This document shows positions 18,978-27,801 of a stretch of 64,000 nt of DNA, one piece after another. Origin of the DNA: Thermomonas sp. HDW16 (GTDB taxonomy: Bacteria; Pseudomonadota; Gammaproteobacteria; Xanthomonadales; Xanthomonadaceae). The translations under genes and the position numbers were made by a program. The stretch lies in NCBI RefSeq assembly GCF_011302915.1, contig NZ_CP049872.1, forward strand, positions 1,116,001 through 1,180,000, read 5' to 3'. Numbering within the stretch: position 1 is the first letter of the stretch; every line of letters begins with the position of its first letter. The notes under the pieces are model-generated. The model did not search any database. It was given only the letters and a program-made list of their open reading frames with translations, and was not told the DNA's origin.

Positions 18978-19964
18978 CTACAGCGGTGCGCCTGCGCCTT
19001 CACCACCGAAACGCTGTTCCACGGCTTCGCGGAACTGGGCCTCCGACTGTGGCTTCACGAACAACGCCACCACGGTCGGGAACGTCGCGCGCACGTCATG
19101 TTCGATCCCGGCCACGCAGTCCTCGATCTCACCGGTACACAAGGTATCGTCGAACTCGATGCTCAACGCCACCAGCGACTGGTCTGGTGCCAGCTGCGCG
19201 GTCAACGCGCTGTTCACCGCGCGCACGCCGGCATGCGCGGCGGCGATCCCGTGGATCGACTGCACCAAGGCCGGCGGGGCGCGTTCGCCGATCAGCAAGC
19301 TCTTGCTCTCGATCGCCAGCAGCACCGCAGTGGTGGCCAGCACCAGGCCGATCAGGATCGAGGCGATGCCGTCGAACACCGGCATGCCGGTGAGCTGGGA
19401 GGCGAGGATGCCGCCAATGGCCAGGATGATGCCGATCAACGCCGCACTGTCCTCGAACAGCACCATGAAGGTGGGCGGATCCTTGCTCTGCCGGAACGCG
19501 ATCCAGAACGGGGTACTGCCGCGCGCCTCTGCGAAACTGCGCCAGGCCACCCGCCACGACACAGCCTCGAACAGGAATGACAGCCCCAACACGATGTAGC
19601 TAACGTAGGCGTGCTGAACCGGATGCGGATCCTGTACATGGCGCACGCCCTCGTACAGCGAGACGCCTGCGCCCAGACCGAATAACAGCAGGGCGACGAT
19701 GAAGCTCCAGAAATACAGCTCGCGCCCGTAGCCAAATGGATGCACTGCATTCGGCCGCTGCCGTGAACGCCGCATGCCGTACAGCAGCAGCACTTCGTTG
19801 CCGCTGTCCACCACCGAATGCACCGCCTCACTGAACATTGCAGAGCTGCCGGTCGCCACAGCGGCGACCAGCTTGGTCGTCGCCACTGCAAGGTTGCCGG
19901 CCAGCGCGGCATGCACCACATGCCCGGCCTTGCGCTCGCCCTTCGCCGTCGTCGTGCCGTCCAT
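18978..19964 (-). CDS. Cation diffusion facilitator family transporter
   Basis: 328 residues, six TM helices. The metal-site helices carry SEAVHSVVDSGNEVLLLYG (His/Asp pair) and VLFEDSAALIGIILAIGG. This E/D-S-A form belongs to the SLC30A9-like group rather than the ZitB/CzcD group, so the substrate may not be zinc. The cytoplasmic domain follows at about 215-328. The start at 19964 was chosen because the frame upstream loses membrane character. Divergent from the MscS operon. Confidence 0.85.
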   Translation of the reverse strand: MDGTTTAKGERKAGHVVHAALAGNLAVATTKLVAAVATGSSAMFSEAVHSVVDSGNEVLLLYGMRRSRQRPNAVHPFGYGRELYFWSFIVALLLFGLGAGVSLYEGVRHVQDPHPVQHAYVSYIVLGLSFLFEAVSWRVAWRSFAEARGSTPFWIAFRQSKDPPTFMVLFEDSAALIGIILAIGGILASQLTGMPVFDGIASILIGLVLATTAVLLAIESKSLLIGERAPPALVQSIHGIAAAHAGVRAVNSALTAQLAPDQSLVALSIEFDDTLCTGEIEDCVAGIEHDVRATFPTVVALFVKPQSEAQFREAVEQRFGGEGAGAPL

Positions 19965-20024
19965 TTGCGCCCCTCTGTGCCGGGTTGTCGCCATCATGCC
20001 GGTTTCCGTTAACCTTCCACGGAC

Positions 20025-20576
20025 ATGTTGCTCACCGCCATCATCCAGCACGACTTGTTCGATCCCGGCACGCCTGTCGGCGCGGCCTTCTACGCCGCGC
20101 TCGCCTTGGTCGTGGCCTCGATCGTCGCCGTGCTGATCCGTCGCTTCAGTCGCCGGTTGGAGAAGCGCCTGAGCGACGTCACTGTGTTGCGCTTCGTTAC
20201 ATTGTTCGCGCAGATGCTGGTTTACCTGGCCGCCCTTGTGCTGTATGCGCACCTTGTGCCGGCGCTGCGAACCGTCGGCACCGCCTTGCTAGCGGGCGCT
20301 GGCGTGCTTTCGGTAGTGGCGGGCTTGGCCGCGCAGGACACGCTGGGAAACCTGATCGCCGGTTTCTCGCTGGTGCTGTCCGGCACGATCCACGAAGGTG
20401 ACACCATCCGGCTGTACACCCCCGTCGGCCTTATCACCGCGCGCGTGCATGCCATTTCGCTGGGTTTCACCGTGCTCATGGACGACGACAACAACGAGGT
20501 CGTGGTGCCCAACAGCGTGATCATGACGAGCGCCATCCTGCGCGTGTCGCACCCTCCATCGCCCCCATCGCTATGA
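20025..20576 (+). CDS. Small MscS-family mechanosensitive channel-like protein
   Basis: 183 residues: TM segments at about 20-40, 60-80 and 88-110, then the MscS beta domain. The pore helix and its exit are recognisable in LLAGAGVLSVVAGLAAQDTL and GNLIAGFSLVLSGTIHEGD, and the beta domain ends in VVPNSVIMTS. It is shorter than MscS (286 residues) and lacks the C-terminal alpha/beta domain. First gene of a four-gene coupled operon; its stop overlaps the peroxidase start (ATGA). Confidence 0.85.
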   Translation: MLLTAIIQHDLFDPGTPVGAAFYAALALVVASIVAVLIRRFSRRLEKRLSDVTVLRFVTLFAQMLVYLAALVLYAHLVPALRTVGTALLAGAGVLSVVAGLAAQDTLGNLIAGFSLVLSGTIHEGDTIRLYTPVGLITARVHAISLGFTVLMDDDNNEVVVPNSVIMTSAILRVSHPPSPPSL

Positions 20577-21553
20577 CCGACAGCCCTGTCCCGCAAGCCG
20601 TTGCCAGCCCACTGACCCGCGCGGCGATCTTCCTCGTCCTCACGGTGAAACCCGATGCCGTCAGCGAAGCTGCGGTGCGCGCCTTCCTGCCGGACCTATC
20701 CGGCTTCGTGCGCTCGGTCTGCTTCCGCGACCCCGAGCGCAGCCTGTCCTGCGTGCTCGGTATCGGCGCGACGGCGTGGGACCGGCTCACCGGGCTGCCG
20801 CGCCCACCCGGTCTGCACCTCTTCGTGGAGCTGCAGGCGGGCACGCGCCACGCGGTTTCCACACCCGGCGACCTGCTGCTGCACATCCGCGCCGACCATA
20901 TCGACCTGTGCTTCGAACTGGCCCGGCAAATCCGCGCGCGCCTAGGCGATGCGGTCGCCGTGGTCGACGAGGTCCACGGCTTCCGTTACTTCGACGCGCG
21001 TGATCTTCTTGGCTTCGTCGACGGCACCGAGAATCCGTCCGGCAACGAGGCGGAACAGGCCGTGCTGGTCGGCGATGAAGACCGCGCACGCGCCGGATCG
21101 AGTTACGTGATCGTGCAGAAATACCTGCACGACCTGGCCAAGTGGGAAGCGATCCCGGTCGAAGTGCAGGAGAAGATCATCGGCCGCCGCAAGCTGGACG
21201 ACATCGAATTCCCGGACTCCGCCAAGGCCAGCTACGCGCACAACGTGCTGACCAGCATCCAGGACGAGGACGGCCGCGACCTGAAGATCTTGCGCGACAA
21301 CATGCCGTTCGGCCGCATCGACGGCGATGAATTCGGCACTTACTTCATCGGCTACGCACGCGCACCGTCCACCATCGAGCGGATGCTACGCAACATGTTC
21401 ATCGGCCTGCCCGAAGGCAACTATGACCGCCTGCTGGACGTCAGCCACCCGGTCACCGGCAATCTGTTCTTCGTGCCGACCGCGACTTTCCTGGACGATT
21501 TCCCGATGCCGGCGGGCGCCGGCGACGCAAGCAGGGAGGCCAGCACGCCATGA
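20573..21553 (+). CDS. Dyp-type (YfeX-like) heme peroxidase
   Basis: 326 residues. The signature GFVDGTENP is at 147-155 (catalytic D150) and the probable proximal heme ligand is H223 in SYAHNVLT. The two ferredoxin-like halves and length fit class P/B cytoplasmic enzymes; no Tat signal is present. It oxidises substrates with hydrogen peroxide. It overlaps both neighbours by ATGA, which links it to MscS and the CbpA/CbpM chaperone pair. Confidence 0.88.
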   Translation: MTDSPVPQAVASPLTRAAIFLVLTVKPDAVSEAAVRAFLPDLSGFVRSVCFRDPERSLSCVLGIGATAWDRLTGLPRPPGLHLFVELQAGTRHAVSTPGDLLLHIRADHIDLCFELARQIRARLGDAVAVVDEVHGFRYFDARDLLGFVDGTENPSGNEAEQAVLVGDEDRARAGSSYVIVQKYLHDLAKWEAIPVEVQEKIIGRRKLDDIEFPDSAKASYAHNVLTSIQDEDGRDLKILRDNMPFGRIDGDEFGTYFIGYARAPSTIERMLRNMFIGLPEGNYDRLLDVSHPVTGNLFFVPTATFLDDFPMPAGAGDASREASTP

Positions 21554-22455
21554 GCGATCCCTATGCCGTGCTGGGTGTCTCCCGCGACGCCGGCCCCGAC
21601 GAGATCAAGCAGGCCTATCGCCGACTCGCTCGCAAGCTGCATCCCGATCTCAACCCGGGCGACAAGTCCGGCGAGGAGCGCTTCAAGGACGTCAACAACG
21701 CCTACCAGTTGCTGGGCGACCCGGAAAAGCGCAAGCGCTTCGACGCCGGTGAGATCGACGAGACCGGCGCCGAGCGCCCGCGCCAGCAGTACTACCGCGA
21801 CTACGCCGGCTCGCCGCAGGCTGAGCGCTATGCCAGCGATGCCGGCTACGCGGACTTCGACGACGGCGAGGATCCCTTCGCCGACCTGCTGCGCCAGGCG
21901 GCGCATGCGCGCGCCAACCGCCGGGGGCAGAACCTGCACTACCGCCTGCCGGTCACGCTGGCAGATGCGATCGAAGGCGGCACGCGACGGCTGACGTTGC
22001 CGACGGGTGGCACGCTGGACGTGGCCATCCCGGCGGGCGTGGTGGACGGCCAGGTATTGCGCTTGCGCGGCAAGGGCGCGCCCGGCGCCAGCGAAGGTGG
22101 CCCGGGCGATGCCCTGATCGAGATCGAGGTGCTGCCGGATCCGCGCTTCCAGCGCGACGGGGACGACATCGCCCTGGAATTGCCGGTGTCGCTGCACGAG
22201 GCCGTGCTCGGCGGCCGCATCCGCGTACCGACACCCACCGGCGCGGTGGAGATGGGCGTGCCTGCGGGCTCGAATAGCGGCACCACGCTGCGGCTGCGCG
22301 GCAAGGGTGCGCCGCGTCGCGGCGGCGGCCGTGGCGACCAGCTGGTCCGACTCAAGATCGTCCTGCCCAAGGCGCCCGACCCCGAACTCGAACGCTTCAT
22401 TTCGGGATGGGAGGCCGGCAAGGTCTTCGACCCGCGCGCGGAGGCCACGCCATGA
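21550..22455 (+). CDS. cbpA: DnaJ-class co-chaperone CbpA-like
   Basis: 301 residues: J domain 1-68 with HPD at 31-33, a short linker region, then two CTD beta domains (about 130-290) and no zinc-finger cysteines. This is the class B/CbpA layout. It stimulates DnaK and binds client proteins. The gene directly after it encodes a CbpM-like modulator, which confirms the CbpA assignment. Overlaps both neighbours by 4 bp. Confidence 0.9.
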   Translation: MSDPYAVLGVSRDAGPDEIKQAYRRLARKLHPDLNPGDKSGEERFKDVNNAYQLLGDPEKRKRFDAGEIDETGAERPRQQYYRDYAGSPQAERYASDAGYADFDDGEDPFADLLRQAAHARANRRGQNLHYRLPVTLADAIEGGTRRLTLPTGGTLDVAIPAGVVDGQVLRLRGKGAPGASEGGPGDALIEIEVLPDPRFQRDGDDIALELPVSLHEAVLGGRIRVPTPTGAVEMGVPAGSNSGTTLRLRGKGAPRRGGGRGDQLVRLKIVLPKAPDPELERFISGWEAGKVFDPRAEATP

Positions 22456-22757
22456 AGACCATCGACCTGCAGGCATTTCTGCTGGATTCGCGCATCGAGC
22501 GTGTGGTGCTGGAGCGCTGGATCGCGCGTCGCTGGGTCCTATCCATCGACGACGATGGACAACCCGTCCTGACCGATGCCGACGCGGCGCGCGCATGCTT
22601 CATCCGTGACCTCACCCGTGACTTCGGCGTCAACGACGAGGGCATCGACTTGGTACTGCACCTCGTGGACCAACTGCATGGCTTGCGCAGGATGCTGGCC
22701 GATGTGCGCGTGCAACTGGATACCGTCTCGCCGGGGCAGCGCGATTCGACCGGCTGA
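22452..22757 (+). CDS. cbpM: Chaperone modulator CbpM (MerR-like)
   Basis: 101 residues, a MerR_2-like winged helix without a typical DNA-binding role. CbpM binds the J domain of CbpA and blocks its co-chaperone action. Size, position directly after cbpA and the C-terminal helix (LVLHLVDQLHGLRRMLADV) fit this. The start at 22452 overlaps the cbpA stop. Confidence 0.8.
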   Translation: MKTIDLQAFLLDSRIERVVLERWIARRWVLSIDDDGQPVLTDADAARACFIRDLTRDFGVNDEGIDLVLHLVDQLHGLRRMLADVRVQLDTVSPGQRDSTG

Positions 22758-22884
22758 CGCCACCTCGCTGCCTGGATCAAATTCGCGAGTTGCTAGGCAG
22801 AAACCGAATCTCCTCACTCTCGCGTCATGATTTCTGGGAATAGCGGCTGGATCGAGAGCCAGCGTGGGGTGTCCGCTTTGGGTC

Positions 22885-23032
22885 GAGGCTGTGTAAAAAC
22901 TCCCGGGTCGCACGACGAGCTTGAATTCTGCGGTTCGAGCAAGACGTTGGATGCTCAGAATCCACGGAGAGGGACGCAAAACGATCATTCTTTGATCAGT
23001 GCAGAGTTGCTCAAGAGTTTTCACACAGCCTC
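22885..23032 (-). mobile_element. MITE-like element, copy B
   Basis: 148 bp in the opposite orientation to copy A and nearly identical to it along the full length. The ends are GAGGCTGTGTAAAAACTC and GAGTTTTCACACAGCCTC, flanked by the 4-bp duplication GGTC (22881-22884 and 23033-23036). Copies A and B bracket the 10.8-kb stress block. The separate target duplications indicate two insertions rather than one composite jump. Confidence 0.8.
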
Positions 23033-23048
23033 GGTCGAAAGCGGTCTC

Positions 23049-23978
23049 TCAGTCCAATAGCAGACTGATACTCCCTGCTGTCTGGACAGGTCGGCGTTCG
23101 ACCGTCTCGGTCACTGTCTGGCTTTCAGTCCTGCCATCCGACCTCTTGGTCGCCACTTTGGTCACCTTGGTCCGCCTCCATATGTTTCCGGCGGGGTCCG
23201 TCTCGAGAGTGACCGAAATGGTTCCAGATACATCCTCCTTCGCCCGCTCTTGCAGGGCCGCATCCAGCGTTACCGGCTTCTGCATTATTTCGCCGACAGC
23301 GACGTCGGATTCGGCGCGAGCGCGACGGACTGTGTCAGGATTGATCTCCAATACGACAGCAAACGTCGCGCCGTCTGGTCCAGTCGATTTCCTTGCCAGG
23401 ATTCCGGGGCCACTTGCCTCAGCTTCCTGGTAAGAGGCTCCCTCCCGGATACCAGCGGACCTCAGATCGAACGGTTCAATTGCTTTGATCACCGATTCCG
23501 GGTCGCATTCGATACGAAACGCATTCCACGTGAAAATCCAGTGCCCACAGGTGGCACGAGTCCATCCGGCAGCCTTGAGCCAGCCGTCGATCCGCGCTTC
23601 GAGTTCGGGGCGGTTGAGCAACTGCATCGGTCCTTTTGTCGGACGGAAAACACGCGCAGGAAATTGCCAGTTGCGCGCTCTTTCTTCTGCCGTGGCTTCC
23701 TTCGGGAGGTCGAATTCCAGCTCCAAACCATCTTCGCGCACTCCGATCACGCGCTCGAAAATGGTGTCTCGACCGCTAGAACTTCCCGATGAGCCATCGC
23801 TGGTCTCTTCGATGGTCTTGTACCTCTTGCTGATTTCGTGTTCCTCTCCGACTCTCGGCGTCCCGCGCAGCGATTCGCTGCGTGCAGCGTTGGCCGGAAA
23901 GAGCAGTGCCGCAATCGTGATCGTGAACAGCACTAGCTGCAAAATGACGTGTACCTGGCGCTTGCTTGATGTGTCCAT
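23049..23978 (-). CDS. Hypothetical secreted protein
   Basis: 309 residues with a signal peptide (hydrophobic residues 12-28, cut near ANAARS). It is followed by a Ser/Gly-rich linker (about 58-68) and a soluble alpha/beta region. Two cysteines in the centre (TCGHWIF and IECDPES) may form a disulphide. No catalytic motif is recognised. Its 3' end lies 16 bp from MITE copy B. Base composition is lower in GC than the stress block on the other side of the MITE. Confidence 0.55.
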   Translation of the reverse strand: MDTSSKRQVHVILQLVLFTITIAALLFPANAARSESLRGTPRVGEEHEISKRYKTIEETSDGSSGSSSGRDTIFERVIGVREDGLELEFDLPKEATAEERARNWQFPARVFRPTKGPMQLLNRPELEARIDGWLKAAGWTRATCGHWIFTWNAFRIECDPESVIKAIEPFDLRSAGIREGASYQEAEASGPGILARKSTGPDGATFAVVLEINPDTVRRARAESDVAVGEIMQKPVTLDAALQERAKEDVSGTISVTLETDPAGNIWRRTKVTKVATKRSDGRTESQTVTETVERRPVQTAGSISLLLD

Positions 23979-24045
23979 TTATCGAGATCGGTTGCTCTAG
24001 CAAGATTGAATATTCGCAATGGTCGGACGTGGCCACCTCACGCCG

Positions 24046-24636
24046 TTAGGCGGGGTCATTCGTTAACCGCCCTCTAAGGAACTTCCCGGCTGCACCCTTC
24101 AGTTCGCTCCTGTCAAAAAGCTTGCCTTGGAACTGGAAGTTCCGGTCAATGCGAACGATGAGTAGTTGTTCGAAGTCCCCCTGGTTTTTGACTAGTACAT
24201 GATCGCTAGTCTTCTCGGGCGAGATGGTTTTCACCTCAACAAGCTTGCCCGCAATTGTCCCGTCTGACCCTGCCGTATGAGTCTCGTGACGCCGAAGTCC
24301 GAACTTGATCTCGGCGTAGATTTCCCCGAGTTCGCCCCAGACCTGTAAATACCTGCCCGTGTTCTCGAAATGACGTGCCGCGCAGTCAATCAGATCCTGG
24401 AAGATTTCCGTCTGTTCCAAGACGCTATAGGGATAACCATCCCGACTCTGAAACGGCGCCTGTGCTTCGATCGAATCGGCATTGTCTTCCTGGGTGCCTT
24501 CAAGTTGCGAGTCCACCCACTCTCGATCGATGTATTTCATCTGCCAAGGCGCCACTCCGCAACCGGCGGCGTCTGCAATCTCGTCCGCGCTGTAGCCGAG
24601 TTCGTGCATCTCGTACAGAAAATCCCAATCGCCCAT
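24046..24636 (-). CDS. Hypothetical protein with a PD-(D/E)XK nuclease-like core
   Basis: 196 residues. The start at 24636 has a strong GGAGGGG ribosome site. Residues 1-45 form helical segments (ELGYSADEIADAAG). The central part has GELGEIYAEIKFGL followed by GSDGTIAGKLVEVKTISPEK, whose acidic residue plus ExK after a beta strand is the PD-(D/E)XK pattern seen in restriction-like nucleases. A short C-terminal alpha/beta part follows. Nuclease activity is inferred from this motif only. It could be a defence or plasmid-type protein; no methyltransferase partner lies nearby. Confidence 0.5.
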   Translation of the reverse strand: MGDWDFLYEMHELGYSADEIADAAGCGVAPWQMKYIDREWVDSQLEGTQEDNADSIEAQAPFQSRDGYPYSVLEQTEIFQDLIDCAARHFENTGRYLQVWGELGEIYAEIKFGLRRHETHTAGSDGTIAGKLVEVKTISPEKTSDHVLVKNQGDFEQLLIVRIDRNFQFQGKLFDRSELKGAAGKFLRGRLTNDPA

Positions 24637-24766
24637 GGCCCCTCCATGTCCGACCACTGGATGGCCGGATTCCGCGGCCGGTTATACGACGTAATCCACA
24701 ACTCACCAAGGGCAGCACCCTAGGGCGCTCGCAAGGGGTATCCGGATTGCCAATGACCGGGGCGGC

Positions 24767-26731
24767 TCAGGCTTCGACGCGGTCGAGCCATGCAAGGCGC
24801 CGCGCGTCGCTCGTGCTTTTCCTGACGGCAGTCAGTCCTTCGGGTCGCCCATACGCATGCAGCAGCAGCGGTCCGAGATCAGCCAAGGGTGACTTGGCTG
24901 CCATCAGGTCGCGGAGCAAGGCGAATGACCGTTCTTCGAATTCTCCCAACACGGTCGATCGGTAGCGTGCCGCATGGCTCATGCCGGACAGATACATCGC
25001 CCTCGGCACGGCGTAGTTCGGCCAGTGCAGCGCCATACGCAACGGCCACTCGAGCATATTGCGCTCGCCCCACATGCCTTCCCTTGACACGACTTCGTTC
25101 GCCACCAGTCCAAGCATCAGGGACTGCCCCAGTGCATCGAGGTAGGGCGGCATCTGTTCCAGCGTCGGACGTGTGTAGATCCGGTCATGGGGTTTCGTCT
25201 GGGGGGCGCCGAACTGCGGCAGAAGTCTGCCTTCAAGATCGAGCACCGCCGCCGCGAGTCCGGCTCGGTCAGTCGAGGTCACTTCTGTGGCAACAAGATC
25301 GCCCTTGGTGGTATCCCGTACACGGAGAGTTACGGTCCAGGTGTCGTCCACAACGGCGATCGAGCCCAGCACGACCATGTCGGCGAGTTCGGCAACCCGG
25401 AGGGCCGTTTCCCGCTCACCCGCATCGTCGTGCGCGCCGAACACCACCGGGCCGCCACCCATCACGACGGTCACAAGGGACTGGGCATGGGCGGTCGTCC
25501 ACTCATAGGCGCTTTCGGCCAGGTAGAGCGGAATGGCGCGGGTCATGCGTCCGATGTCGTCTTCACGCTGCTCCTCGGCTTGCAGAGTGCCGTCCATCGC
25601 CTTGCCGAGCATGAGGAAGATCACCTTTCGAGCATCCGCCGGTTTGTTCGGAAACAGCCAGTCGGGATCGCGAAGCCCATACATCCAGATCGGACGATCG
25701 AAGGGCACTTGACCAATTTCGAGAGCCTGCTCGCCGATCGGTCGGGGTGGCGTCGATGCGCGCCGACGCTCCTGGTATTGGCCGGCCATCTGGTCGAGGT
25801 ATTGCTTGAATGGCGGCATATTCAGGGCGTAGAGCCGATCGAGCAGTGCTTCGCCTTGATCCAGCTGTCCGATCTGCAGGTAAGCCTGCAACAGGTTGAG
25901 GCCCGCTTGCGGCGCATGGACAGCCGGATCGTAGTGTGGTGCCACCAGCTCGACGAACTCTTCGACCCGCCCGGCGTTGCCCAAGTCGCCGGAGATGGTG
26001 ATCAACGTATCTCGGTCGAAAGTACCCTGTTCAAGCACCCCTCGGAACAGGGCGATTGCACCGTTCGCATCCCCGGCTGCGAGCTTGTGCCGACCCAGCA
26101 TCAAATTTGCCCGCCAGCTACCCGGCAAGCTGGCGGCCCGCTGTAGTGCGGCAACGTAGGCCGCATCGCCACCTCGTTCGCGCTCGCGTGCGGCCCACCA
26201 GCCCAAACCGTTTTCCTGGTTGGGATCGAGCGTGATTGCTTTCCAGAGGGTGGCATCGGCCAGCGCGGAGTCGCCGCGCGACTCCTGGACCTTCGCCAGA
26301 TTGGTCAGAATCGTGCCGGTCTCGCCGACTTTTGCAATTGCATCCCGCAGGACGCGTTCCGCCTCATCGAGCCGCTCGAGCTTCATCAGGACGATCGCGC
26401 GGATAACGTGACCACGTTCCACGAGGGGATCAATGCCCGCCAACTGTGCGGACGCCGGCTCGATCTCCTGATCGAAGCCGTCATTGAGTCCATTGAGGAT
26501 GAGCTGGTACAGCGCATCGGGTTCGTTCCACTGCGCCTTGAGTTGCGGCAGCAAGACGCTGTCACGCCAGTCGGCGCGCGCGATCTGCATCTCCCGACCG
26601 TGCACGTCGTAAGCCGTAATGGTGTCGGAAGGCGGTGCGCCGGCTGGTGGGGTCACCGTGTTCCGCGTGATCTTGGTGGACTCGCTGGTCGAGGTCTTGC
26701 CGGTCAGGCTCTGAATCAGGCGTTTGAACAC
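24767..26731 (-). CDS. Large TPR-repeat protein, function unknown
   Basis: 654 residues from a GTG start. The central part (about 105-330) has tandem tetratricopeptide-like helices, for example LEAAERV-type pairs seen as LERLDEAERVLRDAIAKVG and ANGAIALFRGVLEQG. The first 60 residues are Thr/Pro-rich and look disordered, and the C-terminal half has an alpha/beta region (420-510). No signal peptide or enzyme motif is visible. It probably acts as a protein-binding scaffold. It stands alone, upstream of a 1-kb non-coding patch. Confidence 0.65.
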   Translation of the reverse strand: MFKRLIQSLTGKTSTSESTKITRNTVTPPAGAPPSDTITAYDVHGREMQIARADWRDSVLLPQLKAQWNEPDALYQLILNGLNDGFDQEIEPASAQLAGIDPLVERGHVIRAIVLMKLERLDEAERVLRDAIAKVGETGTILTNLAKVQESRGDSALADATLWKAITLDPNQENGLGWWAARERERGGDAAYVAALQRAASLPGSWRANLMLGRHKLAAGDANGAIALFRGVLEQGTFDRDTLITISGDLGNAGRVEEFVELVAPHYDPAVHAPQAGLNLLQAYLQIGQLDQGEALLDRLYALNMPPFKQYLDQMAGQYQERRRASTPPRPIGEQALEIGQVPFDRPIWMYGLRDPDWLFPNKPADARKVIFLMLGKAMDGTLQAEEQREDDIGRMTRAIPLYLAESAYEWTTAHAQSLVTVVMGGGPVVFGAHDDAGERETALRVAELADMVVLGSIAVVDDTWTVTLRVRDTTKGDLVATEVTSTDRAGLAAAVLDLEGRLLPQFGAPQTKPHDRIYTRPTLEQMPPYLDALGQSLMLGLVANEVVSREGMWGERNMLEWPLRMALHWPNYAVPRAMYLSGMSHAARYRSTVLGEFEERSFALLRDLMAAKSPLADLGPLLLHAYGRPEGLTAVRKSTSDARRLAWLDRVEA

Positions 26732-27053
26732 AACACGTCCTTATGCGCGCAATGGATTGGATTGGCGAAGTCCGCTGCCTTGGAACACATGGATGTTCGT
26801 GATTCGCATCCAACGGCGCCAGTGCGCATGGCCAGCGCGCTGGCGCGGATCAGGATCACGTCTGTCCCTGTGCAACGACTTCCTCCTGCAAGCCCACACA
26901 TTCTGCCTTGCAGGATGTGCCCTGAGCGCATCTGGGCATTAGCGAAAGGGAGAACGAGTGCAGACGGGCCCATCCCGAGGTCGTTCCTTGCCAGCGCCCG
27001 CGAGGGTCGGAACGCGGGAGCAGACGCTCGTGCACGTTCGGATCGCTTTTCCA

Positions 27054-27193
27054 GGTACATGTACCCGGAAAATCCATCTTTCCGGTATTTATTGGGAAAG
27101 TTGAAAATTCCTGTACTAATTACCCGGATTCTTGGCGAGAACGCCAATTTTCGCGAACTTTCCCAATAAATACCGGAAAGTTCAACTTTCCGG
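27054..27193. repeat. Nested palindrome cluster
   Basis: Contains the palindrome GGTACATGTACC (27054-27065), a perfect 25-bp inverted repeat (27078-27102 with 27156-27180), an internal hairpin TTGGCG-AGAA-CGCCAA (27132-27147), and CCGGAAAGTT-C-AACTTTCCGG (27173-27193). The RNA or single-stranded DNA would fold into a branched structure. The class is not recognised; REP-like or attC-like mobile DNA are options. Confidence 0.6.
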
Positions 27194-27357
27194 GTTAGAT
27201 AGGTTTACATGGGTGAACCGCACAGAAGGCATGGCTATAGTTGAGTGGGAATACGTATCAACCGGCAAATTTCGATTCCGCTTCCAATGTAGTAGAACGT
27301 CGGGCCATGAAGGAGCGTTTGTCGGCGCCAGGAATGCGGTGTCCAACAGGCCTTGTC

Positions 27358-27590
27358 AAAAAAGTCGGCCATTGGGCTATCCAAAACCGGAAAAGACTCG
27401 TTGTACGAGCCTTTTCCGCGTTCAAAAAGTCGGCCATTGAGGCAGAAAAACAGCCATTTCTGCACATGCAAATGGACACGAACGATCACCCTGTCTTATT
27501 CGCCGAAAAAAGTCGGCCATTGGTGTTCAGGAATAGCGGAAAAGACTCGTTGTACGAGCACTTTTGCGATTTCTAAAAAGTCGGCCATTG
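27358..27590. repeat. Four AAAAAGTCGGCCATTG repeats alternating with hairpins
   Basis: The 16-bp unit AAAAAGTCGGCCATTG starts at 27359, 27424, 27507 and 27575. Two of the three spacers contain the same hairpin: CGGAAAAG and CTTTTCCG arms around CTCGT-TGT-ACGAG (27388-27418), and a variant at 27537-27568. The copies are regular enough to be a repeat family, but spacing (65, 83 and 68 bp) and sequence do not fit CRISPR. Confidence 0.65.
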
Positions 27591-27801
27591 CCATGCAGAG
27601 AGCGCTCGAGAGACGACCTCCACCATCAGGCCATGGGTGTGGTCGAACTGCACCCTTCCAGTAGCCTTCCAGGTTGTCGCGCTTGGCGTTGTTGGCGTCC
27701 CGAGTATTTCGCATCGTAGGTAGAAGGCTGGCTTCCTCTCACGCCCGTACTGGAACGAGTCGATAGCCTGCAGCAACGCTCCAGGGCCGTCTGTTTCCGA
27801 C

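Larger units (their letters stand above)
26732..27801. other. 1-kb non-coding, repeat-rich patch
   Basis: No frame here has a convincing start and protein-like composition. The patch holds a cluster of nested palindromes (27054-27193) and a set of repeated hairpins and 16-bp repeats (27358-27590), and then a stretch with protein-like minus-strand frames (27600-27801) that is cut by IS30 copy 1 and may be a gene remnant. GC content is clearly lower at 27060-27200. Confidence 0.5.

Noticed and set aside
22539..23024. Minus-strand frame across cbpM and MITE B
   Set aside because: It begins inside the MITE-like element and runs antisense to cbpM; no sign of a real protein.
26716..27147. Minus-strand 143-codon frame upstream of the TPR gene
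   Set aside because: Runs through the palindrome cluster, no ribosome site, no protein-like pattern.
27358..27590. CRISPR-like repeat spacing
   Set aside because: Only four 16-bp repeats, unequal spacing, repeated hairpins within the spacers and no cas genes.
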